Assembly: GCA_964636575.1 (NCBI GenBank)
Contig: CAZWSE010000095.1
Span: 1-12,882 of the forward strand
DNA: 12,882 nt
Reading direction: 5' to 3'
Origin: CAZWSE01 sp964636575
Lineage (GTDB): Bacteria; Pseudomonadota; Alphaproteobacteria; Rhodobacterales; Rhodobacteraceae
This document shows positions 1 through 7,125 of the stretch, one piece after another. Position 1 is the first letter of the stretch; the number at the start of each line of letters is the position of its first letter. The notes beneath the pieces are model-generated. The model saw only the letters and a list, made by a program, of their open reading frames with translations. It did not search any database and was not told the origin of the DNA. A program made the translations under genes and the position numbers.

Positions 1-1946
1 TCCACAAACCGTGCGTTCTCTTGGATATATTGAAACCGTAGCTCCGGTTTCTTCCCCATTAACCTTTCCACCAGATCACCCGTTTGCCCGGGCTCGTCTT
101 CGTCGATTTGCACTTTGATCAGTTTGCGCGTGGCGGGGTTCATTGTGGTGTCTTTGAGGTCTTTTGCGTCCATTTCGCCAAGACCTTTGAACCGCTGCAC
201 GTCTATTTTACCTTTGCCGCCAAGCCCTTTTTCCATCATCTGGTTTTTCTCGGCGTCGTCGGCCACGTAAAGCCTGCGCGCCCCTTGGGTCAGACGGTAG
301 AGCGGGGGGCAGGCCAGATAGAGGTGACCGTGGTCGATCATGGGCCGCATTTGCGTGAAGAAAAACGTCATCAAAAGTGCCGCGATATGGGCGCCGTCCA
401 CGTCCGCGTCGGTCATGATGATAACTTTTTCGTAGCGCAGATCGTCGATGTTGAACCGCGTTCCAAGCCCGACGCCGAGCGCTTGGCTCAGGTCGTTGAT
501 TTCTGCGTTTGACCCCAGTTTGGAGCTCGCTGCCCCCAGCACGTTCAGGATTTTGCCGCGCAATGGCAGCAGCGCTTGGGTCTTGCGGTCGCGTGCCATT
601 TTGGCGGAACCGCCCGCGCTGTCGCCCTCGACGATGAAAAGTTCTGTGCCTTCGCGGCTGTTGCTGGAACAATCGGTCAGCTTGCCGGGCAGGCGCAGTT
701 TTTTGGTGGCCGTTTTACGCGCGGTTTCTTTTTCCTGCCTGCGCCGCATCCGTTCTTCGGCGCGCAGCACCAGAAAATCAAGGATCGCGCCGGCTGATTT
801 GGTGTCTGCCGCCAGCCAGTTGTCAAAGTGGTCGCGGACCGAGTTTTCGACCAGTTTTTGCGCCTCGACCGTGGCCAAGCGGTCTTTGGTTTGCCCTACA
901 AATTCCGGTTCGCGGATGAAGCAAGACACCAAGGCGCAGCCGCCTGTGACCAGATCTTCGCGCGTGATGTCTTTGGCTTTGCGGTTGTTTACCAATTCGC
1001 CGTAGGCCCGAATGCCTTTGAGGATCGCCGCCCAAAAGCCTGCTTCGTGCGTGCCGCCTTCGGGGGTGGGCACCGTGTTACAATAGCTTTGGATGAACCC
1101 GTCGCGGCTTGGTGTCCAGTTGATTGCCCATTCGACTTTGCCGACCGTGTTGAATTTCTCTTTGAAATCAACGGCCCCACCGAAAGGTGCCTCTGCATAG
1201 GTGGTCATGCCGCCCAGTGTTTCGTTGAGGTAGTCCGACAGCCCGCCCGGGAATTTGAACGAGGCTTCCATCGGCATGTCGCCGTCTTCGATCCCTGATT
1301 TCCAGCGGATTTCGACCCCTGAGAACAGGTAGGCTTTGGACCGTGCCATCGCGAAAAGCCGCGCTGGTTTCAGTTTCAGGCTGCCGAAGATGTCCGGGTC
1401 GGGGTGGAATGTCACTGCCGTGCCCCGTCTGTTTGGCGCTGCCCCGACTTTTGCCAGTGGTCCTTGCGGGATGCCCCGCGAAAACTCCATCGCGTAGAGT
1501 TCTTTGTTGCGTGCCACTTCGACCCGCAGATGGTCTGAAAGCGCGTTGACCACCGATGAGCCGACCCCGTGAAGTCCGCCCGATGTCTCGTAGCTGTCGC
1601 CCGAGAATTTGCCGCCTGCGTTGAGGGTGCAGAAGATGATTTCAAGCGCTGATTTCGAGGGGTCTTTCGGGTGTGGGTCCGTTGGGATGCCGCGCCCGTT
1701 GTCGCGCACTGTTACGTGTCCGTTCGCGTGCATTTCGATTTCGATCCATGTGGCGTGGCCTGCCACGGCTTCGTCCATCGAGTTGTCCACGATTTCCGCG
1801 ACCATGTGGTGCAGTGCCCGATCGTCCTTGCCCCCGATGTACATCCCCGGCCGCAGCCGCACGTGTTCCATGTCTTCGAGCACTTGGATCGAAGAGGCGT
1901 CGTATTCTTTTGCGGGCTTGGACCGGCCCAAAAGATCATTTGTCAT
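1..1946 (-). CDS. parE: DNA topoisomerase IV subunit B (ParE), 3' end cut by window edge
   Basis: ATPase subunit of topoisomerase IV; with ParC it decatenates sister chromosomes and relaxes supercoils in the cytoplasm. 648 full codons are visible and the frame is still open at position 1. The last visible residues (RFQYIQENARFV) lie close to the usual C-terminus, so only about five residues are missing. The GHKL ATPase fold shows RPGMYIGG (about 33-39), EIVDNSMDEA with E51 and N55, DNGRGIP (D82) and the GGLHGVGSS loop (123-131). The TOPRIM domain shows EGDSAGG with E440 and the metal-binding DADVDGAH (D513, D515, D517). The roughly 650-residue length and the ALHHMVAEIVDNSMDEA wording fit ParE and not the longer GyrB. 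The ATG at 1944-1946 starts directly ahead of the conserved N-terminus. It stands alone on this strand, followed upstream by a 166-base gap from the hydrolase pair. Confidence 0.97.
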   Translation of the reverse strand, partial: MTNDLLGRSKPAKEYDASSIQVLEDMEHVRLRPGMYIGGKDDRALHHMVAEIVDNSMDEAVAGHATWIEIEMHANGHVTVRDNGRGIPTDPHPKDPSKSALEIIFCTLNAGGKFSGDSYETSGGLHGVGSSVVNALSDHLRVEVARNKELYAMEFSRGIPQGPLAKVGAAPNRRGTAVTFHPDPDIFGSLKLKPARLFAMARSKAYLFSGVEIRWKSGIEDGDMPMEASFKFPGGLSDYLNETLGGMTTYAEAPFGGAVDFKEKFNTVGKVEWAINWTPSRDGFIQSYCNTVPTPEGGTHEAGFWAAILKGIRAYGELVNNRKAKDITREDLVTGGCALVSCFIREPEFVGQTKDRLATVEAQKLVENSVRDHFDNWLAADTKSAGAILDFLVLRAEERMRRRQEKETARKTATKKLRLPGKLTDCSSNSREGTELFIVEGDSAGGSAKMARDRKTQALLPLRGKILNVLGAASSKLGSNAEINDLSQALGVGLGTRFNIDDLRYEKVIIMTDADVDGAHIAALLMTFFFTQMRPMIDHGHLYLACPPLYRLTQGARRLYVADDAEKNQMMEKGLGGKGKIDVQRFKGLGEMDAKDLKDTTMNPATRKLIKVQIDEDEPGQTGDLVERLMGKKPELRFQYIQENARFV

Positions 1947-2012
1947 GGCTGCTGCTTTATTCTTGATTGGTGCGCAGTATGTCATGCCCGCCCGGCAGGG
2001 GGAAGCGCGATT

Positions 2013-2029
2013 GCCCTTTCTTTTAGGGC
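2013..2029. other. Small inverted repeat in the parE upstream gap
   Basis: GCCCT at 2013-2017 and AGGGC at 2025-2029 form a perfect 5-bp stem with a 7-base loop. It lies about 70 bases upstream of the parE start and about 85 bases downstream of the epoxide hydrolase stop, in the 1947-2112 gap. It could help end the hydrolase transcript, but there is no clear U-run on the minus-strand transcript, so the role is uncertain. I see no convincing promoter hexamers in this gap. Confidence 0.25.
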
Positions 2030-2112
2030 CTTCTGGGTGAATATCGACGGGGTGCCTGTGTTTGAAGCGCGCCCTTAGCTTCGTCTTTTCCGGTTCGCAG
2101 TCCGGTGTGCTG

Positions 2113-2979
2113 TCAGTCGGTCGTCCAGCTTAAGATCGCATGCGCTACGGCTTCGGGCTGTTGGTGGTGAAGCCAATGGTCTGCGTTGTCCAATGTGACC
2201 CGTGTGAGCTGTGGCGCGAAATCTTCCAGACCTTCTGTTGACGCAGGCAACAACGCTGTGTCTTGCGTCCCCCAGATCAGCAGGTGCGGGCAGCGCACTT
2301 GCAGCCGTTCTGGCGGGAAGGTCGGGATGTCTGTCACGGGTTTGCCGGGGTCTGCCACGATAAGTGGCGAGGCGCGGTACCAGTGGATCATCGTTTTGAG
2401 CCGTCCGTCGCGTCCCCATTCGGCTTTGTAGTCCGACAGCTTTTCCGGCGTCAGCCAGCTGAGGTCCATATTGGCCGAAAAGAGCTTGAGCAGTTTGTCG
2501 AAATCATTGGCCGAAAGCCGGTCTTCTGACCCTGTCGCCCGCAGCACGTTGATGTATTGCGAAGCCTCGGACTGTGCGCCGCCTTTGGCCATTTCCCGTT
2601 GGAAGGGCACTGGGTGGACCCCGTTCATGATAATCAGCCGGTCCACGAAATCCGGTTTGAACATGGCCAACCCGTAGGCCAGTGCGGACCCCCAATCATG
2701 GCCAAGCACGGTGACAGGCCCATCATGGATTGCCACCATGTCGGCCAGCATATCCGAGATCGCGTAGCGGCTTATGTCATCGGGTGCGTAGCTTTGCCCG
2801 AAGCCGCGCAGATCAGGCGCGATGCAGTGAAAACCATCTTGCAACAGTTCTGCCAATTCCGCCCATGCCCCGCCATATTCGGGAAAGCCGTGCAGCATCA
2901 GCAGGGGCGGTTTGCTGGCGTCCCCCCATGTTCGAATGAAATAGGGGTTGCCGTTCAGATCACGTGTCTCAGACTTCAT
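2113..2979 (-). CDS. Epoxide hydrolase-like alpha/beta hydrolase
   Basis: Predicted cytosolic alpha/beta-hydrolase of 288 residues in the epoxide hydrolase/haloalkane dehalogenase branch; it probably opens epoxide rings by an alkyl-enzyme mechanism. Visible signatures are the oxyanion-hole motif HGFPE (30-34), DLRGFGQS (56-63) and the nucleophile elbow GHDWGS with D95 as nucleophile rather than serine. The cap motif HWYR carries Y201, which polarises the epoxide in this family. D240 in GTQD is the likely acid, and H268 in the DHW motif the general base. There is no signal peptide. The ATG overlaps the stop of the upstream exported hydrolase by four bases (ATGA at 2976-2979), so the two are probably translationally coupled. 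WYR plus an aspartate nucleophile favours epoxide hydrolase over haloalkane dehalogenase, whose halide-binding Trp/Asn pair I cannot confirm. The natural substrate is unknown. Confidence 0.88.
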   Translation of the reverse strand: MKSETRDLNGNPYFIRTWGDASKPPLLMLHGFPEYGGAWAELAELLQDGFHCIAPDLRGFGQSYAPDDISRYAISDMLADMVAIHDGPVTVLGHDWGSALAYGLAMFKPDFVDRLIIMNGVHPVPFQREMAKGGAQSEASQYINVLRATGSEDRLSANDFDKLLKLFSANMDLSWLTPEKLSDYKAEWGRDGRLKTMIHWYRASPLIVADPGKPVTDIPTFPPERLQVRCPHLLIWGTQDTALLPASTEGLEDFAPQLTRVTLDNADHWLHHQQPEAVAHAILSWTTD

Positions 2980-4283
2980 TCACCGGCGGCCTTGGTTTCA
3001 AAACGAAGCCCTGCGGCGGTGCGCGGTTTGAACCCGTTCCAATAGGTGTGATCGGCCGTGGCTTTGCCTGCGTCATCAAGGGCGATCACCCCGTCGCCTG
3101 CGTTTTCCACCAGATCAAAGTAGTCCGCTTTTTCGCCATCTGCTTTCAAGTGCAGATCAAGATAGGCCGTCGCGAAGTGCTGCGTGATGTTGTTCATGCG
3201 CACGTTGTCCCAGACTGCATCGGCGTAGTGTTCGGCAGCGATGAAATCAATTGCATCGGAGGGTGCATAGCTTTCGGCAGGGGCGGGCATGGGTGCGGCT
3301 GCGTTGTGGTTTGCGTGTTCAAAGGTCAGCAGGTGCCGTGTGACCCCTGTTGTGCCTTCAAAGATTTGCCGGATTGCCCCGTAGACCGATACGTCATCCA
3401 CCCCGCCTGCCATCAGAAGCGTTGGCTTTTGGAATGCGGCCAACCCGTCGGCATCCCAGAAGCCTGCGTTCATCCCCCAAGGTCCGATGATGATCATCGC
3501 TTTGACGCGGTCGTCTATCAGTGCGTTATGGCTGTCTGACCCTGTCAGGTGCTGTGTCAGATGCCCGTTCGGCGTGCCCCAGCTGTATTCGGTTGAGGCT
3601 TGTGTAACGCCTGCGCCGCCGAAGATCAGTGCTCCGTAGCCGCCCATCGAATAGCCGATGACCCCTGTGGTTTGTGCATCTGTGATCGCCCCGATGTCGT
3701 CGTCTAAGCCATCCATCTGGTCAATGATGAACTTCTGGTCGATGGCGCGGTTGAGCAGCGTGGACCCGAAGGCGTTCTGGTCTGAATAGGTGCTGTCTGT
3801 GTGGTCGATAGACACTGTCACATAGCCTTTGGAGGCCAGATTTTCCCCCAAGTGAGACATCAAGAACCGGTTGCCTGGGTAGCCGTGGCTGATGATCACA
3901 AGCGGGAAGGTTCCGCCCGCAAGCGGTGTCGCGTCGCGGCTGGCTTGCCCGTGGAGTTGCACGTCTGTGACCCCGTCCCGCAGCGTTGCTGTATAGGGCG
4001 TGTTGCTGCCTGTGCCTGCTTGTGCGGGATACCAGATTTCAACGGTCAGGTCGCGGTCGTAGGTCGGTGCTGGCTGGTCTGCTGCGATGCTGTCAGTCAC
4101 GATCTTGACGATGTCGATTTGCCCTGCGTGGGTAAAGCTGCGCGTTTGCACCCCGACGTCGTAGGTCCCGTAAGCTGCCAGATCGGGCGCGTCATGTCTG
4201 ACCGTGTCGATCCTGTTTTCAGCCAGTCCTGCCGTGGCCAGAATGCTTACTGTCGCTGCGATGGGGAGTGCGGATTTGGTCAT
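2976..4283 (-). CDS. Exported PAF-acetylhydrolase/dienelactone-hydrolase-like esterase
   Basis: 435-residue alpha/beta hydrolase with a likely Sec signal peptide (MTKSALPIAATVSILATAGLA, cleavage near residue 21), so probably periplasmic. An N-terminal domain (about 25-125) contains the VEIWYPA segment typical of PAF-acetylhydrolase-like and chlorophyllase-like esterases. The catalytic core has ISHGYPGNR (about 131-139), the nucleophile elbow GYSMGG with S212, a likely acid at D296 or D297 (GGVDD), and a likely catalytic histidine at H323 or H326 (FEHANHN). The last ~80 residues include a helical segment and a TYWNGFKP motif. The start is an ATG with GGAG nine bases upstream and a candidate promoter further up. 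It is the first gene of a two-gene unit with the epoxide hydrolase-like gene. Substrate is not deducible; an ester, lactone or oxidised phospholipid is possible. Confidence 0.85.
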   Translation of the reverse strand: MTKSALPIAATVSILATAGLAENRIDTVRHDAPDLAAYGTYDVGVQTRSFTHAGQIDIVKIVTDSIAADQPAPTYDRDLTVEIWYPAQAGTGSNTPYTATLRDGVTDVQLHGQASRDATPLAGGTFPLVIISHGYPGNRFLMSHLGENLASKGYVTVSIDHTDSTYSDQNAFGSTLLNRAIDQKFIIDQMDGLDDDIGAITDAQTTGVIGYSMGGYGALIFGGAGVTQASTEYSWGTPNGHLTQHLTGSDSHNALIDDRVKAMIIIGPWGMNAGFWDADGLAAFQKPTLLMAGGVDDVSVYGAIRQIFEGTTGVTRHLLTFEHANHNAAAPMPAPAESYAPSDAIDFIAAEHYADAVWDNVRMNNITQHFATAYLDLHLKADGEKADYFDLVENAGDGVIALDDAGKATADHTYWNGFKPRTAAGLRFETKAAGE

Positions 4284-4321
4284 GGCTGAAGGCTCCGAAG
4301 GTTGGTGTGAAGGGTATGATC

Positions 4322-4349
4322 AGTATGGACGCTTTGTTTGGTGAGACAA
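4322..4349 (-). promoter_or_regulatory. Candidate promoter of the hydrolase pair
   Basis: On the minus strand, TTGTCT (4344-4349) and CATACT (4322-4327) are separated by 16 bases and resemble sigma-70 -35 and -10 boxes. They lie about 40 bases upstream of the exported hydrolase ATG, a sensible 5' leader. The match is partial and is judged by eye. The remainder of the 4284-4439 divergent gap shows no clear promoter for the MATE gene. Confidence 0.33.
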
Positions 4350-4439
4350 CTGTTATCCCATTTTCCGTCACGTAGCGGCCAAGCCTTGCCCCTTGCAATG
4401 GCGCTTGTGCCGTCCTGCATCGGGGGCTAGTCGTTGCCT

Positions 4440-5795
4440 ATGTCTCACGCCCGCGTCTTGTCTTATCCGGCCCATACCCGCGCTGTTTTGCTGCTGGGTT
4501 TGCCGTTGATTGGCGGTCATCTGGCCCAGTTTGCCATTGGCTTGACCGACACTGCCATGTTGGGTTGGTACGGTGCTGAAGCTTTGGCTGCCGTCACTTT
4601 GGGCGGCACCTATTTCTTTGTGATGTTTATCTTTGGAAGCGGTTTTGCTTGGGCCGTTATGCCGATGGTCGCCGAGGCCGATGCGCAGGACGATCAGGTC
4701 CAGATCCGCCGTGTCACCCGTATGGGCATTTGGCTGTCCTTGTTGTTTTCTGCCTTTGCCATTCCGTTCTTTTGGTTCTCGGAAGAGGTTCTGGCTGCTT
4801 TGGGTCAGAATGAGACTGTGTCTCGTACTGCCAGTTCCTATTTGCGTGTTGCCGGTTGGGGCTTGCCGCCTGCCATTTTGGTCATGGTTTTGAAGTCTTA
4901 TCTTGCCGCCCTTGAGCGTACCCAGATTGTGCTTTGGATCACCGTGTTTGCGGCCTTGTGCAATGCCGCCGTCAATTACGCGTTGATTTTTGGAAACTGG
5001 GGTGCGCCCGAGCTTGGCGTTCAAGGTGCTGCCATTGCGTCTGTCACAACCCAGTTGGTGTCTTTGGTTGGTGTGGTTGGATATGCCGTTTGGGTCTTGC
5101 CCGAACATAGTCTGTTCCAGCGGTTCTGGCGTCCTGATTGGGATATGTTTGCCCGCGTTTTCCGTGTCGGTTTGCCCATCGGATTGACCAGCCTCAGCGA
5201 GGTCGGTTTGTTCACCGCCAGTGCTTTGATGATGGGCTGGCTGGGCACTGTGCCTTTGGCCGCCCACGGGATTGCGGTGTCTTTGGCAGGCGCCACGTTT
5301 ATGATCCATCTGGGTTTGTCCAATGCAGGCACCGTGCGCGCGGCCAATGCTTATGGTCGCAAAGATGCCGCCCATATGGCCCGTGGTGGCATCACTATCA
5401 CTGTCATGTCCTTGGTCTTTTCCGCCCTGACCATTGCTCTGTTTTTGCTGGTTCCTGTGTTCCTGATTGATCTGTTTCTGGACAAAGGTGAGCCTGCCCG
5501 GGACGAGATCATTTCTATCGGGGTTGGGTTGCTGGCAGTTGCTGCCTTGTTTCAACTGGTGGACGGTGCGCAGGTGATTGCGCTGGGTCTGTTGCGTGCG
5601 GTGCAGGATACGGCGGTGCCCATGGTTATTGCCGCTGTTAGCTATTGGGTCGTGGGGATCCCGATCAGTTACTATCTGGGCTTTGTCGCAGGCCTTGAAG
5701 GTATTGGTGTGTGGCTTGGGCTGGTCATCGGGCTGCTGGTTGCCGGATTGTTGCTGAGCTGGCGGTTTTGGGGCACTGCGATCAAGCGGGTTTAG
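4440..5795 (+). CDS. MATE family multidrug efflux transporter (NorM/DinF-like)
   Basis: Inner-membrane antiporter of 451 residues that would export drugs or cationic metabolites using a sodium or proton gradient. The protein is almost wholly hydrophobic with about 12 predicted helices. The first helix carries the MATE signature LTDTAMLGWYG (about 35-45), followed by FAWAVMPMVAEADA (69-82) in the second and third helix region. The second half repeats the pattern (ALMMGWLGTVPLAAHGIA, then AANAYGRKD). Length fits the family. Two starts are possible: ATG at 4440, preferred here because the protein then begins MSHARVLSYPAH, and an in-frame TTG at 4434 that sits seven bases after a GGGGG ribosome-binding-like run at 4422-4426. 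It is monocistronic, divergent from the hydrolases and convergent with the VPLPA-CTERM gene. Substrate cannot be read from sequence. Confidence 0.94.
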   Translation: MSHARVLSYPAHTRAVLLLGLPLIGGHLAQFAIGLTDTAMLGWYGAEALAAVTLGGTYFFVMFIFGSGFAWAVMPMVAEADAQDDQVQIRRVTRMGIWLSLLFSAFAIPFFWFSEEVLAALGQNETVSRTASSYLRVAGWGLPPAILVMVLKSYLAALERTQIVLWITVFAALCNAAVNYALIFGNWGAPELGVQGAAIASVTTQLVSLVGVVGYAVWVLPEHSLFQRFWRPDWDMFARVFRVGLPIGLTSLSEVGLFTASALMMGWLGTVPLAAHGIAVSLAGATFMIHLGLSNAGTVRAANAYGRKDAAHMARGGITITVMSLVFSALTIALFLLVPVFLIDLFLDKGEPARDEIISIGVGLLAVAALFQLVDGAQVIALGLLRAVQDTAVPMVIAAVSYWVVGIPISYYLGFVAGLEGIGVWLGLVIGLLVAGLLLSWRFWGTAIKRV

Positions 5796-5817
5796 CCGGT
5801 TCTTGAAAGGCGGAAAT

Positions 5818-5856
5818 GGGCGCCTCTTTTACTTTGGGGAGTCAAAGAGAGCGCCC
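5818..5856. terminator. Long hairpin between convergent genes, likely bidirectional terminator
   Basis: An imperfect inverted repeat pairs GGGCGC (5818-5823) plus CTCTTT with AAAGAG plus GCGCCC (5851-5856), with one bulged A, then a further ACT/AGT pair closing a TTGGGG loop. It lies 22 bases after the MATE stop and 28 bases beyond the VPLPA-CTERM stop, exactly where a shared terminator is expected. There is no good U-run on either side, so classical intrinsic termination is not certain. Confidence 0.6.
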
Positions 5857-5884
5857 AATCCTACTGGTGTGGTTGTGCTGCGGA

Positions 5885-6484
5885 TCAGTCCTTCTTGCGC
5901 CGTCGCATAAGCCCAAATCCGGCAAAACCACCCAGAAGCAGAGGCAGCGAGGCGGGCAGGGGCACGGCCGCCATCGCTGTACTATAGGTAAGTGTGATCC
6001 CGACCTGTGGCGACGGCCCAAAGAGGCCCACGTCATCAGACAAGGAGATCATCGCGTCGAGTTGCCCGTCGGCCAGAAGGGTGTCCAACAATGCCCCTTC
6101 AAGCGCGAAGGTGCGTTGGAAATCCACATCTGTGTTCGTTGAATACTCATTGAACAGATCGAACGGGCCACCCAGACCCGGATTTCCATTGTCGCTGTTG
6201 AACGCCCCTATGGGCCCTGCAGAGAACAGCCCTTCGAGATCGAGATCCAGAAATTCTGTCATGTAGAAGTTTTCATTGTCCTGATAGTCCCCCCGCGCAT
6301 AGAGCGAAAGTGTACCACCGGTTCCGTCGGAGGGGGCGAGCCCTGCCAGTGACAAAGCGAAGTCTTGCCCTTCGACGGTTTGAGGTTCGCTGGTTGTCGC
6401 CGATACGGTCGCCGCAGAGGCGTGTGAGGCCACTGCAACAGACCCGATAACGGTTGCAATTACGATTTTGATTGAGGTTAGCAT
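5885..6484 (-). CDS. Exported VPLPA-CTERM sorting-domain protein
   Basis: 199-residue secreted protein of unknown function. It begins with a Sec signal peptide (hydrophobic stretch about 7-20, HASA cleavage site near residue 24) and ends with a tripartite sorting signal: VPLPA at 174-178, a glycine/leucine-rich membrane segment at about 179-192, and a basic RRRKK tail (194-198). In PEP-CTERM/exosortase systems such tails are cut by an exosortase; the VPLPA type is known from Rhodobacteraceae and is linked to XrtD. No exosortase lies in the window, so it would act in trans. The middle (25-170) is acidic, poor in Cys and Lys, rich in Asp, Gly and Ser, and probably beta-rich; I recognise no named domain. 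The ATG at 6484 is chosen because the signal peptide starts there and AGGAA lies just upstream; an in-frame codon at 6523 would add an unneeded extension. Confidence 0.88.
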   Translation of the reverse strand: MLTSIKIVIATVIGSVAVASHASAATVSATTSEPQTVEGQDFALSLAGLAPSDGTGGTLSLYARGDYQDNENFYMTEFLDLDLEGLFSAGPIGAFNSDNGNPGLGGPFDLFNEYSTNTDVDFQRTFALEGALLDTLLADGQLDAMISLSDDVGLFGPSPQVGITLTYSTAMAAVPLPASLPLLLGGFAGFGLMRRRKKD

Positions 6485-6698
6485 GTGCGTTCCTATTCCT
6501 TTGAAAAAAGTTAATAGAAACATTAGGTTAACAGGTATTTTGGGCGTGACTATTGTTGCAATTGGAAACTATTTGTGGCCCGGTCTAATGGGATTGTTTC
6601 GGCAATTTGCCCAGTCTTCGGCAGCCCGCACTATTGCTCTATTTTCGGAAACGCATCACGCGAAGTTTAGGCAGTCTTTCGCCTGCCGGGCGTGGTGC

Positions 6699-7097
6699 CT
6701 AGCTTTTGCTCATCCGGTCGGCTTTTTTCCGCACAAGCACGGATCGCAGGTCGTGCATGGCCAGAAGCAGCGCGTCGGTCACGTCTTCGAGCTGGTCCTC
6801 TGACGCTTTGGTTTGCGCCCAATGGGTCGTCAGGTTCATGTAGTCGACCGCGCGGTGGATGTCGTCGATATCGCGGGTGGCCAGCACGTCGCGGCGGCTG
6901 TCCATCCAGTCTGCGATCCTGTCTTTGTCGGCTTTCGAGAGCTTGCGGTCGCCTTGTGGTTTGACGTCGCCGTTGCGAATGTTGATCACCGCGATGGGAT
7001 CCATTTCGATCCGTCTTTGCCGGTTCTCTGTATCCACCCGAAAGACGAGGGCCCCGTTTTCACGGACCCTGAAATAGTATTCGGGCAGATCGCTCAT
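6699..7097 (-). CDS. Conserved-looking hypothetical protein, 132 residues
   Basis: I do not recognise a named domain. The protein is small, soluble and charged, with no signal peptide or membrane segment. The N-terminal ~40 residues look beta-rich (YYFRVRENGALVFRV, then RIEMDPIAVINIRNGDVKP). The rest looks helical, with KLSKADKDRIADWMDSRR (about 52-69), an acidic helix around 98-112, and a basic C-terminal tail (VRKKADRMSKS). A clear ribosome binding site, AGGAGA, precedes the ATG. It begins 28 bases after the aspartate aminotransferase stop on the same strand and is probably cotranscribed with it. Downstream, an imperfect inverted repeat (TAGGCA at 6668-6673, TGCCTA at 6696-6701) may help end transcription. 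The good codon phase and start site make it a real gene, but the function is unknown. Confidence 0.82.
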   Translation of the reverse strand: MSDLPEYYFRVRENGALVFRVDTENRQRRIEMDPIAVINIRNGDVKPQGDRKLSKADKDRIADWMDSRRDVLATRDIDDIHRAVDYMNLTTHWAQTKASEDQLEDVTDALLLAMHDLRSVLVRKKADRMSKS

Positions 7098-7125
7098 GTC
7101 GCTCTCCTGTTTTCTATGTCAGGCC

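Noticed and set aside
84..1298. Several plus-strand open frames
   Set aside because: They are antisense to parE, whose conserved motifs run unbroken through the same bases.
2075..3045. Overlapping frames on both strands within the hydrolase pair
   Set aside because: They are low-complexity shadows of genes with intact catalytic motifs.
4368..5555. Long open frame of 395 codons on the minus strand
   Set aside because: It lies antisense inside the MATE gene, its product is a Gln/Asn/His/Gly-rich string with no hydrophobic core or motif, and the plus-strand product is an obvious transporter.
6485..6698. Possible gene or promoter in the largest gap
   Set aside because: No frame shows coding character. 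The stretch is AT-rich near the VPLPA-CTERM start and probably holds its promoter, but I could not find convincing -35/-10 boxes; a TTGCAA is present without a good partner.
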